A stretch of 64,000 nucleotides of DNA, from contig NZ_CP108464.1 in the NCBI RefSeq assembly GCF_036226405.1, positions 8,494,001 through 8,558,000 of the forward strand, given 5' to 3'. The stretch's first letter is position 1; each line of letters starts with the position of its first letter. The position numbers and the translations under genes are program-made. The notes beneath the pieces were generated by a model. It saw only the letters and a program-made list of their open reading frames with translations, was not told the DNA's origin and did no database searches. Shown one piece after another: positions 1-7,947 of this stretch. Source of the stretch: Streptomyces sp. NBC_01260 (GTDB taxonomy: Bacteria > Actinomycetota > Actinomycetes > Streptomycetales > Streptomycetaceae).

Positions 1-1329
1 CGTTCCATCGGCGTCGTCGGTGGCACCCTGCTCACGCTCTCCTGCGTGACACCCGCCTCCACCCTCTTCGTGGTCGTGCCCGACCTGTTCGCCACCCTCG
101 GCACCTACACGGCCCTCACCATCGCCGTCGGCTCGCTGCTCTGCATCGCGGTGGCCTTCTGCTACTGCGAGCTGGGCACCCTCATCCCGAGCGCCGGCGG
201 CGAGTACGCCATGGTGTCGACGATGGCGGGACGGCTCGCCGGCTGGCTCGTGTTCGTGCTCTCGCTGCTCGTCGTGATGATCGTGCCCCCGGTCATCGCC
301 ATGGGGACCGCCGACTACCTCTCTCCCGTGGTGCACATCCCGGCCCCCCTCGCCGGTGCGGGCGTGATGCTCCTCGCCACGCTCGCGGGCCTCCTCGACC
401 TGCGCGCGAACGCGTGGATCACCGGGATCTTCCTCGTGCTGGAAGTGATCGCGGCGGGCGTCGTCGCCGTGCTCGGTCTCGCCCATTCCGAGCGGGGCGC
501 CTCCGCGCTGCTGCACGGCTCGGTGGCCCCGTCCGGAGGCACGGGTTCCACCGTCACCGCCATGATGGTGATCTCCGGTCTCGCCATCGCCCTCTTCATC
601 ACGCAGGGCTTCTCCACGGCCGTCTACCTCTCCGAGGAGCTGGAGGACCCGCGGCGCAATGTGGCCCGCACCGTCCTCGCCACCCTGGCGATCTCGACCG
701 CGGTCATCCTCGTCCCCGTCATCGCCATCACGCTGGGCGCCCCCGACCTCGCGGCCCTGACCACGGGCGACCTGAGCGGCATGGTCCGGGCCTGGTCCAA
801 CTCGGCCGTGGGCACGTTCGTCAGCCTCTGCGTCGCCCTCGCCATCATCAACGCCGGCATCGTCATGGTCATCCAGAACTCCCGGGTGCTGTACGCCTCC
901 GCCCGCGACAAGGCCTGGCCCGCCCCGGTCAACCACGCCCTGTCCCGGCTCGGCCGGTTCGGCTCGCCGTGGGTCGCGACGCTGATCGTCGGTGTGCCGG
1001 GCGCCGCCCTCTGCTTCGTCAACCTCGACACCCTCTACGGCGTCACCGGGGTCTCGGTCACCGCCATGTACCTGCTGGTGGCCGTGGCCGCCCTGCTCTG
1101 CCGACGCGGCGCGCACCGCGGGGCCGCGGCCTGGCGCATGCCGCTGTGGCCCGCGATACCCGTGCTGCTCATCGTCGTGCTCGCGTACATCCTGACCCGG
1201 CAGGACACCGAGTACCTCGTGTGGACGGGCGGGATCACCGCAGCCGCCACGCTCTACTGGGCGCTGTATCTGCGGCCCCGCCGGGAGACCCGCTGGCTGG
1301 TCAGCGTTCCGGAGGACGAACAGGTCTGA
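1..1329 (+). CDS. APC-family amino acid permease, 5' end missing
   Basis: The reading frame is open to the left edge, so the true start is outside the window; 442 residues are visible. The protein is a series of hydrophobic membrane segments with short polar loops. A loop with the pattern SEELEDPRRN follows the middle segments; an acidic pair followed by P-RRN at this place is typical of the amino acid-polyamine-cation (APC) superfamily. The tail PEDEQV is cytoplasmic-like. The role expected from the family is proton-coupled uptake or exchange of an amino acid or amine at the cytoplasmic membrane; the substrate cannot be read from the sequence. A hairpin lies 20 bases after the stop. The family call is firm, the substrate is unknown. 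Confidence 0.88.
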   Translation, partial: RSIGVVGGTLLTLSCVTPASTLFVVVPDLFATLGTYTALTIAVGSLLCIAVAFCYCELGTLIPSAGGEYAMVSTMAGRLAGWLVFVLSLLVVMIVPPVIAMGTADYLSPVVHIPAPLAGAGVMLLATLAGLLDLRANAWITGIFLVLEVIAAGVVAVLGLAHSERGASALLHGSVAPSGGTGSTVTAMMVISGLAIALFITQGFSTAVYLSEELEDPRRNVARTVLATLAISTAVILVPVIAITLGAPDLAALTTGDLSGMVRAWSNSAVGTFVSLCVALAIINAGIVMVIQNSRVLYASARDKAWPAPVNHALSRLGRFGSPWVATLIVGVPGAALCFVNLDTLYGVTGVSVTAMYLLVAVAALLCRRGAHRGAAAWRMPLWPAIPVLLIVVLAYILTRQDTEYLVWTGGITAAATLYWALYLRPRRETRWLVSVPEDEQV

Positions 1330-1348
1330 GACCGGAACGCGGTTGATC

Positions 1349-1370
1349 GGGTGACTCCGACCCGTCACCC
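1349..1370 (+). terminator. hairpin after the permease gene
   Basis: Arms GGGTGAC (1349-1355) and GTCACCC (1364-1370) pair perfectly over 7 bp with an 8-base loop, 20 bases after the permease stop. There is no U-run, as is usual in actinomycetes. It could also belong to the control region of the next gene. Confidence 0.45.
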
Positions 1371-1372
1371 CA

Positions 1373-1402
1373 CATGCCTGAGCCGCACCGCGGTTAGGCA
1401 TG
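1373..1402. promoter_or_regulatory. inverted repeat just before the PepSY lipoprotein start
   Basis: CATGCCT (1373-1379) and AGGCATG (1396-1402) are perfect 7-bp arms separated by 16 bases. The right arm ends 5 bases before the chosen ATG at 1408. The spacing would suit a dimeric repressor, or an RNA hairpin hiding the translation start. No regulator gene is adjacent. Confidence 0.35.
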
Positions 1403-1407
1403 TCGGC

Positions 1408-2232
1408 ATGACATGTGATTCCCGACCGAAGAACACCGGACTCCTCCGTGCCCACCGCCTCCGCGCGGCCGGTGCCGCCTGCGTCGTCCTGACCGCCGCC
1501 CTGCTCACCGGCTGCGGCCAGGACAGCGGCAGCACGTCGACGGCGACGGAGACCTCCGAAGCCGCGCGCGCCGTCCCGGAGCGGACGGCCAGCCACTCGC
1601 CCAGCCCGAGCGCTTCGCTGACCCAGGACCAGGAGAAGCGCAAGAAGCTGCTGGCCTCCACCAAGATCGCCTTCGACAAGGCCGTCACCACGGCCGAGGG
1701 AGCCGTCGCAGGAAGCAAGCTGATCGAGATCGACCTGAAGGGTCCGGGGAAGTCGGGCGGCACCGACGAGTCCCCGTCCGCGAGCCCCAGCGGTTCCCCG
1801 ACCGGTGCCAGTCCCTCACCGAGCGGCTCCAGCGCGTCCCCCTCGGGAACCGGCTCCCCGTCCGCGAGCCCCGCCTCCACCGGCCCGGAATGGGTCGCGA
1901 CCGTCGCCGCGAAGGACGGCACCGAGCACACCGTGCGCATCGACGCGGTCTCCGGCAAGGTCCTCCAGTCCTTCGAGGACCAGGGCCAGGACGCGCAGGA
2001 GAAGAGCCGGACGGCCGACCGGATCGCCAAGGCCACGCAGACGCCGCAGCAGGCGGCCAAGGTCGCGGCGGACAAGGCCAAGGGCACCGTGACGTCCGTC
2101 GATCTCGAAGACAACGACAACAACGTCCTCGTCTGGTCCGTCGACGTCGTCACCAAGGACTGGAAAAAGACCACCGTCGACGTGGACGCGGCCAGTGGCT
2201 CCGTCACCGGTGAGCACGTCGACAACGACTGA
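1408..2232 (+). CDS. PepSY-domain lipoprotein with a Ser/Pro-rich insert
   Basis: 274 residues from the ATG at 1408. An earlier in-frame GTG at 1351 would make the signal peptide implausibly long, although no strong ribosome binding site precedes 1408. A lipobox LLTGC places the lipidated cysteine at residue 36. The mature protein shows two PepSY-like repeats, recognisable by the IDAVSGKVL and VDAASGSV strands. The first is interrupted by a Ser/Pro/Gly/Ala-rich low-complexity stretch at about residues 115-155. PepSY domains in secreted proteins are thought to bind or inhibit peptidases or to act as cell-surface modules; the partner here is unknown. A hairpin separates it from the convergent ABC gene. 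Confidence 0.8.
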   Translation: MTCDSRPKNTGLLRAHRLRAAGAACVVLTAALLTGCGQDSGSTSTATETSEAARAVPERTASHSPSPSASLTQDQEKRKKLLASTKIAFDKAVTTAEGAVAGSKLIEIDLKGPGKSGGTDESPSASPSGSPTGASPSPSGSSASPSGTGSPSASPASTGPEWVATVAAKDGTEHTVRIDAVSGKVLQSFEDQGQDAQEKSRTADRIAKATQTPQQAAKVAADKAKGTVTSVDLEDNDNNVLVWSVDVVTKDWKKTTVDVDAASGSVTGEHVDND

Positions 2233-2264
2233 CACCTCCACGGCACCGCGTCCCACGGAAAGCC

Positions 2265-2290
2265 GCCCCCGGCCCGCACGGACCGGGGGC
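2265..2290. terminator. bidirectional hairpin between convergent genes
   Basis: GCCCCCGG (2265-2272) pairs with CCGGGGGC (2283-2290) over 8 bp with a 10-base loop. It lies between the PepSY gene stop and the stop of the minus-strand ABC gene, so it can serve both. Confidence 0.6.
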
Positions 2291-2299
2291 ACTGCCATG

Positions 2300-4201
2300 T
2301 CATTCGGCCGGGACGGACTCCGGGTGTGCCTCGTCCGCCGTCGGCGACTCGAACTGCGTCCGGTACAGCTCCTCGTACCGCCCGCCCGCGGCCAGCAGTT
2401 CGGTGTGCGTACCGCGTTCCGCCACCCGGCCCTCCTCGATGACCAGGATCAGGTCGGCCGCCCGCACGGTCGAGAGCCGGTGGGCGATCACCACGGCGGT
2501 ACGTCCCTCCAGCGCCTCGGCCAGCGCCTCCTGCACGGCGGCCTCCGAGGTCGAGTCCAGGTGCGCGGTCGCCTCGTCGAGGATGACGACGCGCTGACGG
2601 GCCAGCAGCAGCCGGGCGATGGTCAGCCGCTGGCGCTCACCGCCCGAGAGCCGGTAGCCGCGCTCGCCCACCACCGTGTCGAGCCCGTCGGGCAGCGAGG
2701 CCACCAGCCCGTCGAGGCGGGAGCGGCGCAGGGCGTCCCAGATGTCGTCCTCGGTCGCCCCGGGCCTGGCGAGGACGAGATTGGCGCGGACCGACTCATG
2801 GAAGAGGTGCCCGTCCTGGGTGACCATCCCGAGCGTCTCGCGGATCGACTCGGCGGTCAGATCGCGTACGTCGACGCCGTTCAGCCGTACCGAGCCGGCA
2901 TCGGCGTCGTACAGCCGGGGCAGCAGCTGAGCGATCGTCGACTTGCCGGCGCCGGAGGAGCCGACCAAGGCGACCATCCGGCCGGGTTCGGCCCGGAAGG
3001 AGACCTCGTGCAGGACCTGCGTACCGCCCCGGGAATCGAGCGTCGCGACCTCTTCGAGGGAGGCGAGGGAGACCTTGTCGGCGGACGGGTACCCGAAGGA
3101 GACGCCGTCGAACTCCACCGACACCGGCCCCTCCGGCACCTTGCGGGCATCCGGCTTCTCGGCGATCAGCGGCTTCAGGTCGAGGATCTCGAAGACCCGC
3201 TCGAAGCTCACCAGGGCGCTCATCACCTCGACCCGGGCACCGGCCAGCGCCGTCAGCGGGGCATAGAGCCGGGTGAGCAGCAGAGCGAGCGCCACGACCG
3301 CCCCCGGTTCCAGACTGCCGCGCAACGCGTAGTAGCCACCGAGTCCGTAGACGAGCGCGAGAGCCAGCGCGGACACCAGGGTGAGCGCCGTGATGAACGT
3401 CGACTGCGCCATGGCCGTACGGATACCGATGTCCCGGACCCTGCTCGCGCGGGCGGCGAATTCGGCGGACTCGTCGGCCGGCCTGCCGAAGAGCTTGACC
3501 AGGGTCGCGCCGGGGGCCGAGAAACGTTCGGTCATCTGGGTGCCCATGGCGGCGTTGTGACCGGCGGCCTCACGCTGCATCCGGGCCATTCTGGAACCCA
3601 TCCGCCGCGCGGGCACGACGAACACCGGCAGCAGGACGAGCGCGAGCAGCGTGATCTGCCACGAGATGGTGAGCATCACCCCGAGGGTCAGCAACAGGGT
3701 GACCAGGTTGGAGGCCACACCCGACAACGTGTTGCTGAACGCCCTCTGCGCCCCGATGACATCGTTGTTGAGCCGGCTCACCAGGGCGCCGGTGCGGGTC
3801 CGGGTGAAGAAGGCGACCGGCATCCGCTGCACATGGTCGAAGACCGCTGTGCGCAGGTCCAGGATCAGCCCCTCGCCGAGGGTCGCCGACAGCAGGCGGG
3901 TCAGCAGGCCGAGCGCCGCCTCGGCCACGGCGATGACGGCGATCAGCAGGGCCAGCCGGATCACCGTCCCGCTCTCCTTGCCCTGCACGATCGCGTCGAC
4001 CACCCGCCCGGCCAGCACCGGCGTGGCCACCGCCAGCAGGGCGGTGACCACGCTCAGCACGAGGAAGCGGTAGAGCTCACGGCGCCGCGGCCGGGCGAAG
4101 GAGCCGATCCGGCGCACGGTGGCCCTGGAGAAGGGCCGGCGGTCCTGTTGGGCGTTCATCGCACTGTGCAGCGATGACCAAGCGGTGACTTCCATACTCA
4201 T
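2300..4201 (-). CDS. ABC exporter, fused membrane and ATPase domains
   Basis: 633 residues. The ATG at 4201 is preceded by GGAGG at 7 bases, which supports this start over the internal ATG at 4159. The N-terminal half (about residues 40-340) holds the six-helix ABC exporter membrane domain. The C-terminal ATPase shows Walker A GSSGAGKST near residue 415, signature LSGGERQR near 518 and Walker B VVILDEATAHLD near 538. Such half-transporters work as dimers and export drugs, lipids or peptides from the cytoplasm. A MerR/SoxR-type promoter lies about 65-95 bases upstream, so the likely substrate is a redox-active or toxic small molecule. In S. coelicolor the SoxR regulon includes an ABC transporter gene (SCO7008, as I recall); whether this is its orthologue needs a search. 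Confidence 0.88.
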   Translation of the reverse strand: MSMEVTAWSSLHSAMNAQQDRRPFSRATVRRIGSFARPRRRELYRFLVLSVVTALLAVATPVLAGRVVDAIVQGKESGTVIRLALLIAVIAVAEAALGLLTRLLSATLGEGLILDLRTAVFDHVQRMPVAFFTRTRTGALVSRLNNDVIGAQRAFSNTLSGVASNLVTLLLTLGVMLTISWQITLLALVLLPVFVVPARRMGSRMARMQREAAGHNAAMGTQMTERFSAPGATLVKLFGRPADESAEFAARASRVRDIGIRTAMAQSTFITALTLVSALALALVYGLGGYYALRGSLEPGAVVALALLLTRLYAPLTALAGARVEVMSALVSFERVFEILDLKPLIAEKPDARKVPEGPVSVEFDGVSFGYPSADKVSLASLEEVATLDSRGGTQVLHEVSFRAEPGRMVALVGSSGAGKSTIAQLLPRLYDADAGSVRLNGVDVRDLTAESIRETLGMVTQDGHLFHESVRANLVLARPGATEDDIWDALRRSRLDGLVASLPDGLDTVVGERGYRLSGGERQRLTIARLLLARQRVVILDEATAHLDSTSEAAVQEALAEALEGRTAVVIAHRLSTVRAADLILVIEEGRVAERGTHTELLAAGGRYEELYRTQFESPTADEAHPESVPAE

Positions 4202-4264
4202 GCGGTGCCTCCGGGAACGGGTTGATGCTCCCGGAGGCCGGACACGGCCCGGGGCGCAGACAGA

Positions 4265-4295
4265 ACGCTAAGGTCTCAAGGTGACTTGAGGTCAA
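4265..4295 (-). promoter_or_regulatory. MerR/SoxR-type promoter with 19-bp spacer and operator
   Basis: Read on the minus strand: -35 TTGACC (4290-4295), a 19-bp spacer, and -10 TAGCGT (4265-4270). The spacer carries perfect half-sites CTCAAG and CTTGAG separated by four bases (4275-4290). An over-long 19-bp spacer with a dyad inside is the hallmark of promoters twisted open by MerR-family activators, and CCTCAAG/CTTGAGG is the SoxR half-site. The operator overlaps the last codons and the TGA of the upstream histidine kinase gene. No merR or soxR gene is in the window. Confidence 0.8.
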
Positions 4296-5754
4296 CCGCC
4301 TTCTCCGCGCCCGGCGCAGGATCTTGACTCTCGTCCGGCGGACCGATCGGCAGGCACACCTGAAACCGGGTATCGCCCGGCTCCGAGGAGACCCGGATGT
4401 CGCCGCGGTGCTTGTTCACGACAATGCGGTAGGAGATGTCCAGCCCCAGTCCGGTGCCCTCACCGACCGGTTTGGTCGTGAAGAACGGCTCGAAGATCCG
4501 CGGCCTGATCGCGGCCGGGATGCCGGTGCCGGTGTCGGCCACCTCGACGAGCAGCCGGGAGTCCTCCCGCCAGGTCCGGATCGTCAGCGTGCCGCCGTCC
4601 GGCATGGCGTCGACCGCGTTGACGATCAGATTGGTCCACACCTGGTTGAGCTCGGCGCCGAACGCCGAGATGGGCGGCAGCTCACGGTCGTAACTCCTGA
4701 CCACCCGGACCCCGGAGGGGATCTTCGCCTGGAGCATCGTCAGGGTGGCGTCCAGCAGGGTGTGCACATCCACCGTCTGCTGCGGCGCCCGGTCCAGCTG
4801 GGCGTACTGCTGGGCGGCGCCGACCAGGCCCGAGATACGGGTCACGGCGTCGTCGATCTCACCCATCAGCAGCTCCGCGTCCACCGTGTACGCCAGCCAG
4901 TGGACCGTGGAGCCGAGATTGTCCGTTCCGATGGCCTCGGCGGCCGAGGACAGCCACGGAACGCCGATGTCCGCGGAGACCAGGGTGGGTGCCAGGTCCC
5001 AGCCGTCCGCGACCCCGTGTTCCTCCAGCCAGTCCCCGACGCTGTCCTCGGCGTCGGCGGCGGCCAGGGCGGGCAGTCCGGTTGCCTCGGCGGCCCGGTG
5101 CACCGCGTCGTCCTGGAGCTCGACGAGCCGGTGCAGTTCGGAGCCGTCCAGCCGGCCGTCGGCGATCATGGCGAGCTTGTGGCGCATCCCCGCGACCCGT
5201 TCCCGCAGCGCCGCCGTGGCCCGCACGGCGGCGGCCGCGGGATTGTTCAGCTCGTGGGTGAGGCCCGCCGACAGCGAGGCCAGGGCCAGCAGCCGCTCGC
5301 GCTCGCTGACGATCGCGTTGGCCGCCCGGGTACCGAAGAACAGGCCGTCCAGCAGATGCAGCGCCATCGGGAACCAAGTCCTCACCGCGTACGCGAACTC
5401 CCGCGCCGGCAGTACGAAGAAATCGGCGTCGGTGACCGCCCGCAACGTGTGGGCGTACCGCTGCTCGACCCGGTCACCGAGGTACGCGCGGGTCGCACCC
5501 GTGTACACCCCGCGCTGATCGGTGCGGTTCACCTCCACGTCGTCGCCGTGCAGCACGCGGCTGAGCGCGATCGCCCCGCCGAGCAGCACATAGAAGCAGG
5601 TGGCGTCCTCGCCCTCCTCGTACACCACCCCGCCGGCCGGGCGCCGTTCGGTACGGCCCCGCTCCGCCAGCCAGCCGAGCTGCTCGTCGCTCAGCTCCTC
5701 GAACAGGAACAGGGTCCGCAACTGCTCCGGTGACAGCCGGTCCGACTCGGTCAC
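4276..5754 (-). CDS. sensor histidine kinase with cyclic-nucleotide-binding-like domain
   Basis: 492 residues from the GTG at 5754, which overlaps the TGA of the upstream gene by 4 bp (GTGA). The N-terminal 15-135 region is a cNMP-binding-like beta-roll (EEGEDATCFYVLLGGAIALS). An H-box GLTHELNNPAAAAV follows, with the phospho-acceptor His near residue 165. The ATPase domain has an N-box (TNLIVNAVDAM, about 376), G1 DTGTGI (about 408) and G2 GEGTGLGLDIS (about 431). There are no membrane segments, so it senses a cytoplasmic signal. Co-translation with the receiver-flavoprotein gene suggests the pair forms one two-component, redox-linked circuit. The ligand is unknown; the beta-roll may bind something other than cAMP. 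Confidence 0.88.
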   Translation of the reverse strand: MTESDRLSPEQLRTLFLFEELSDEQLGWLAERGRTERRPAGGVVYEEGEDATCFYVLLGGAIALSRVLHGDDVEVNRTDQRGVYTGATRAYLGDRVEQRYAHTLRAVTDADFFVLPAREFAYAVRTWFPMALHLLDGLFFGTRAANAIVSERERLLALASLSAGLTHELNNPAAAAVRATAALRERVAGMRHKLAMIADGRLDGSELHRLVELQDDAVHRAAEATGLPALAAADAEDSVGDWLEEHGVADGWDLAPTLVSADIGVPWLSSAAEAIGTDNLGSTVHWLAYTVDAELLMGEIDDAVTRISGLVGAAQQYAQLDRAPQQTVDVHTLLDATLTMLQAKIPSGVRVVRSYDRELPPISAFGAELNQVWTNLIVNAVDAMPDGGTLTIRTWREDSRLLVEVADTGTGIPAAIRPRIFEPFFTTKPVGEGTGLGLDISYRIVVNKHRGDIRVSSEPGDTRFQVCLPIGPPDESQDPAPGAEKAVDLKSP

Positions 5755-7409
5755 TGCGCCTCCAGATAACGGTGCACCAGGGAGACCGCCATGGCTCCCT
5801 CGCCGACGGCCGAAGCGACCCGCTTCACCGACGAGGAACGCACATCCCCCGCGGCGAACACACCAGGCACGCTCGACTCCAGGTGGTACGGGTCCCTCGG
5901 CAGCCGCCAGCCGGCCGGACGGTCGCCCCCGGCAACCAGATCCGGTCCGGTCACGACGAACCCGTGCTCGTCGCGCGTGACGACCCCCTCCAGCCACTGC
6001 GTGTGCGGCTCGGCCCCGATGAAGACGAACAGCCACGAGGCGGCCACGGTGCGCTCCGCGCCGGAGCGGCTGTCGCGCAGGGTGAGCTGCTGCAGATGCC
6101 CCTCGCCCACACCGCCCGACACCTCGGTCCACGGGTGGATCTCGATGGTGCCGATGCCGTTGATCTGGTCGATCAGGTAGCTGGACATCGAACGCGTTAG
6201 ATCGCCCTGGCGCACGAGGATGTGGACCCGCCGTGCGTAGCGCGAGAAATGGACCGCCGCCTGGCCCGCGGAATTGGCGCCGCCGACGATATAGACGTCC
6301 TCTCCGGAACAGCTCGGTGCCTCGGTGACGGCGGAGCCGTAGAAGACACCCGCCCCGGCGAACTCGTCCAGCCCGGTGGCGGCCAGCCGCCGGTAGGAGA
6401 CGCCGGTGGCCAGCACCACGGTGTGCGCGGCGATCGAGCTGTCCGGACCGAGATGCAGCACCCGGCCCGCCCCTGCCGCCTCCAGTGCGACGACCCGCTG
6501 GGCGCTCAGGATCTCCGCGCCGAACTTCAGCGCCTGGCGGCGGGCCCGGTCGGTGAGCTGTGATCCGGAGACACCGTCGGGGAAGCCGAGGTAGTTCTCG
6601 ATCCGGCTGCTCTGCCCGGCCTGCCCGCCGGTGGCCCGCTCCTCCACCAGGATGGTGCGCAGCCCCTCCGAGGCACCGTAGACGGCCGCGCCCAGTCCGG
6701 CCGGTCCGCCGCCCACCACCGCCAGGTCGTAGAAGTCCGAAGCCGGCACGGTACTGAGCCCGGCCTGCGCGGCGAGCTCCCGCTCGGTGGGGGAGACCAG
6801 GGGCTTCCCCTCCGGGGTGACGACCAGCGGCACGTCCGCCGCGGACAGCCCCGCGGCGGCCAGCAGCCGCAGCCCCTCCGGCTCGTCCGACAGCAGCCAC
6901 CGGTAGGGCACCAGATTGCGGGTGAGGAAGTCGCGGACCGCGAACGACGGTGCCGACCAGCGGTGCCCGACCACCCTGATCTCAGTCTCGCCCGGATCCG
7001 GTGTCGCGTGCCACAGCTCCAGCAGACTGTCGATCACCGGGTAGAGATGCTGTTCCGGCGGGCTCCAGGGCTTGAGGAGGTAGTGGTCCAGGTCCACGAC
7101 GTTGATCGCGTCGATGGCCGCCTCGGTGTCCGAGTAGGCGGTCAGCAGCACCCGGCGGGCCAGCGGGAACAGGTCCATCGCCGCTTCCAGGAACTCGATG
7201 CCGTTCATGTGCGGCATCCGGTAGTCGGCCAGCATCAGGGCCAGCCGGTCGCCGCGGAGCTTGATCTCGCGCAGCGCGTCGAGGGCGTCGCCACCGGAGA
7301 GCGCCCGCACGATGCGGTAGCGGTCGCCGTACTGACGACGGAGGTCGCGGGCGACCGCCCGGGAGACCGCCGGGTCGTCGTCGACGCTCAGAATCGTGGG
7401 ATTCGCCAT
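5751..7409 (-). CDS. response regulator fused to thioredoxin-reductase-like flavoprotein
   Basis: 552 residues. Residues 1-125 are a receiver domain with the acidic cluster D10-D12 and phosphorylatable D62 (LADYRMP), plus T/K at the usual places (LLTAYSD, LLKPW). A short linker of about 100 residues with a glutaredoxin-like look follows. From about residue 225 there is an FAD/NAD(P)H pyridine nucleotide oxidoreductase with GGGPAG near 233 and a second nucleotide motif VGGANSAGQA near 375. The usual thioredoxin-reductase CxxC (CATCDG) is not present; the equivalent region reads EAPSCSGED with one Cys. There is no DNA-binding domain, so output should be enzymatic or by protein contact. It is the first gene of a two-gene operon with the sensor kinase. 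Confidence 0.87.
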   Translation of the reverse strand: MANPTILSVDDDPAVSRAVARDLRRQYGDRYRIVRALSGGDALDALREIKLRGDRLALMLADYRMPHMNGIEFLEAAMDLFPLARRVLLTAYSDTEAAIDAINVVDLDHYLLKPWSPPEQHLYPVIDSLLELWHATPDPGETEIRVVGHRWSAPSFAVRDFLTRNLVPYRWLLSDEPEGLRLLAAAGLSAADVPLVVTPEGKPLVSPTERELAAQAGLSTVPASDFYDLAVVGGGPAGLGAAVYGASEGLRTILVEERATGGQAGQSSRIENYLGFPDGVSGSQLTDRARRQALKFGAEILSAQRVVALEAAGAGRVLHLGPDSSIAAHTVVLATGVSYRRLAATGLDEFAGAGVFYGSAVTEAPSCSGEDVYIVGGANSAGQAAVHFSRYARRVHILVRQGDLTRSMSSYLIDQINGIGTIEIHPWTEVSGGVGEGHLQQLTLRDSRSGAERTVAASWLFVFIGAEPHTQWLEGVVTRDEHGFVVTGPDLVAGGDRPAGWRLPRDPYHLESSVPGVFAAGDVRSSSVKRVASAVGEGAMAVSLVHRYLEAQ

Positions 7410-7598
7410 GGCTCCATCATTCCCGCACGGACGCGAAAACGGCGGCGGAGGATCGAAAGCGGGGGAGCCGGCAGAGGCCGGTCCGCGGCGGAACGCTCAC
7501 TCCTCGGTGCCGCCCGCGGTCCCGACGGCGGACCACGTAGAATCAGCCCCTGTTTCCGGCCGAACGATGGCATACCCAACCGATTGAGGCAGTTCGAC

Positions 7599-7760
7599 GT
7601 GAGTTTCACAGACAGTTCCGAGGCACCGATCTACGCCGGTCTCGTGGAGGAGCACGGGGACGTCCTGGCGGAGGTGCGCCGAGTGGCTGAGGAGACTCTG
7701 CGCGAGGCCGACCGGGCCGTCGACTTCAGCGATGTGCGCAGGTCGGCGGCGTACCGGTAG
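7599..7760 (+). CDS. small acidic protein, 53 residues, unknown
   Basis: A short frame starting GTG at 7599 with GAGGC about 10 bases upstream, and a possible -10 TAGAAT at 7538-7543. The product is charged and helical-looking (HGDVLAEVRRVAEETLREAD), with no signal peptide or membrane segment. Codon use has the strong third-position GC of real genes. It lies divergent to the receiver-flavoprotein gene and before the SpoIIE phosphatase. I think I have seen similar short proteins in other streptomycetes but cannot name the family. Confidence 0.55.
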   Translation: MSFTDSSEAPIYAGLVEEHGDVLAEVRRVAEETLREADRAVDFSDVRRSAAYR

Positions 7761-7947
7761 CAGCTGACCGGCCCCGTTCGGGCGGCACTGCCCCCGGTCC
7801 ATGCGACCCCTTCGATCTTCCGCGTTCCGGCACCCGGCACGGCCCCGCGCCGTGCGCCGTCACGGCCTCTCGCACTGCGGACCGGGCTCCCCCGTCGGAG
7901 CATGGAACGAACAGGCGGCGAGGGACATCGGGACGAAGGGATGCCGG

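Noticed and set aside
2195..4177. 660-codon open frame on the plus strand
   Set aside because: Antisense to the ABC exporter. Long opposite-strand frames are expected in GC-rich DNA. No domain and poor start signals.
4324..5733. 469-codon plus-strand frame
   Set aside because: Antisense shadow of the histidine kinase gene; composition is rich in Arg, Gln, Gly and His as expected for a shadow.
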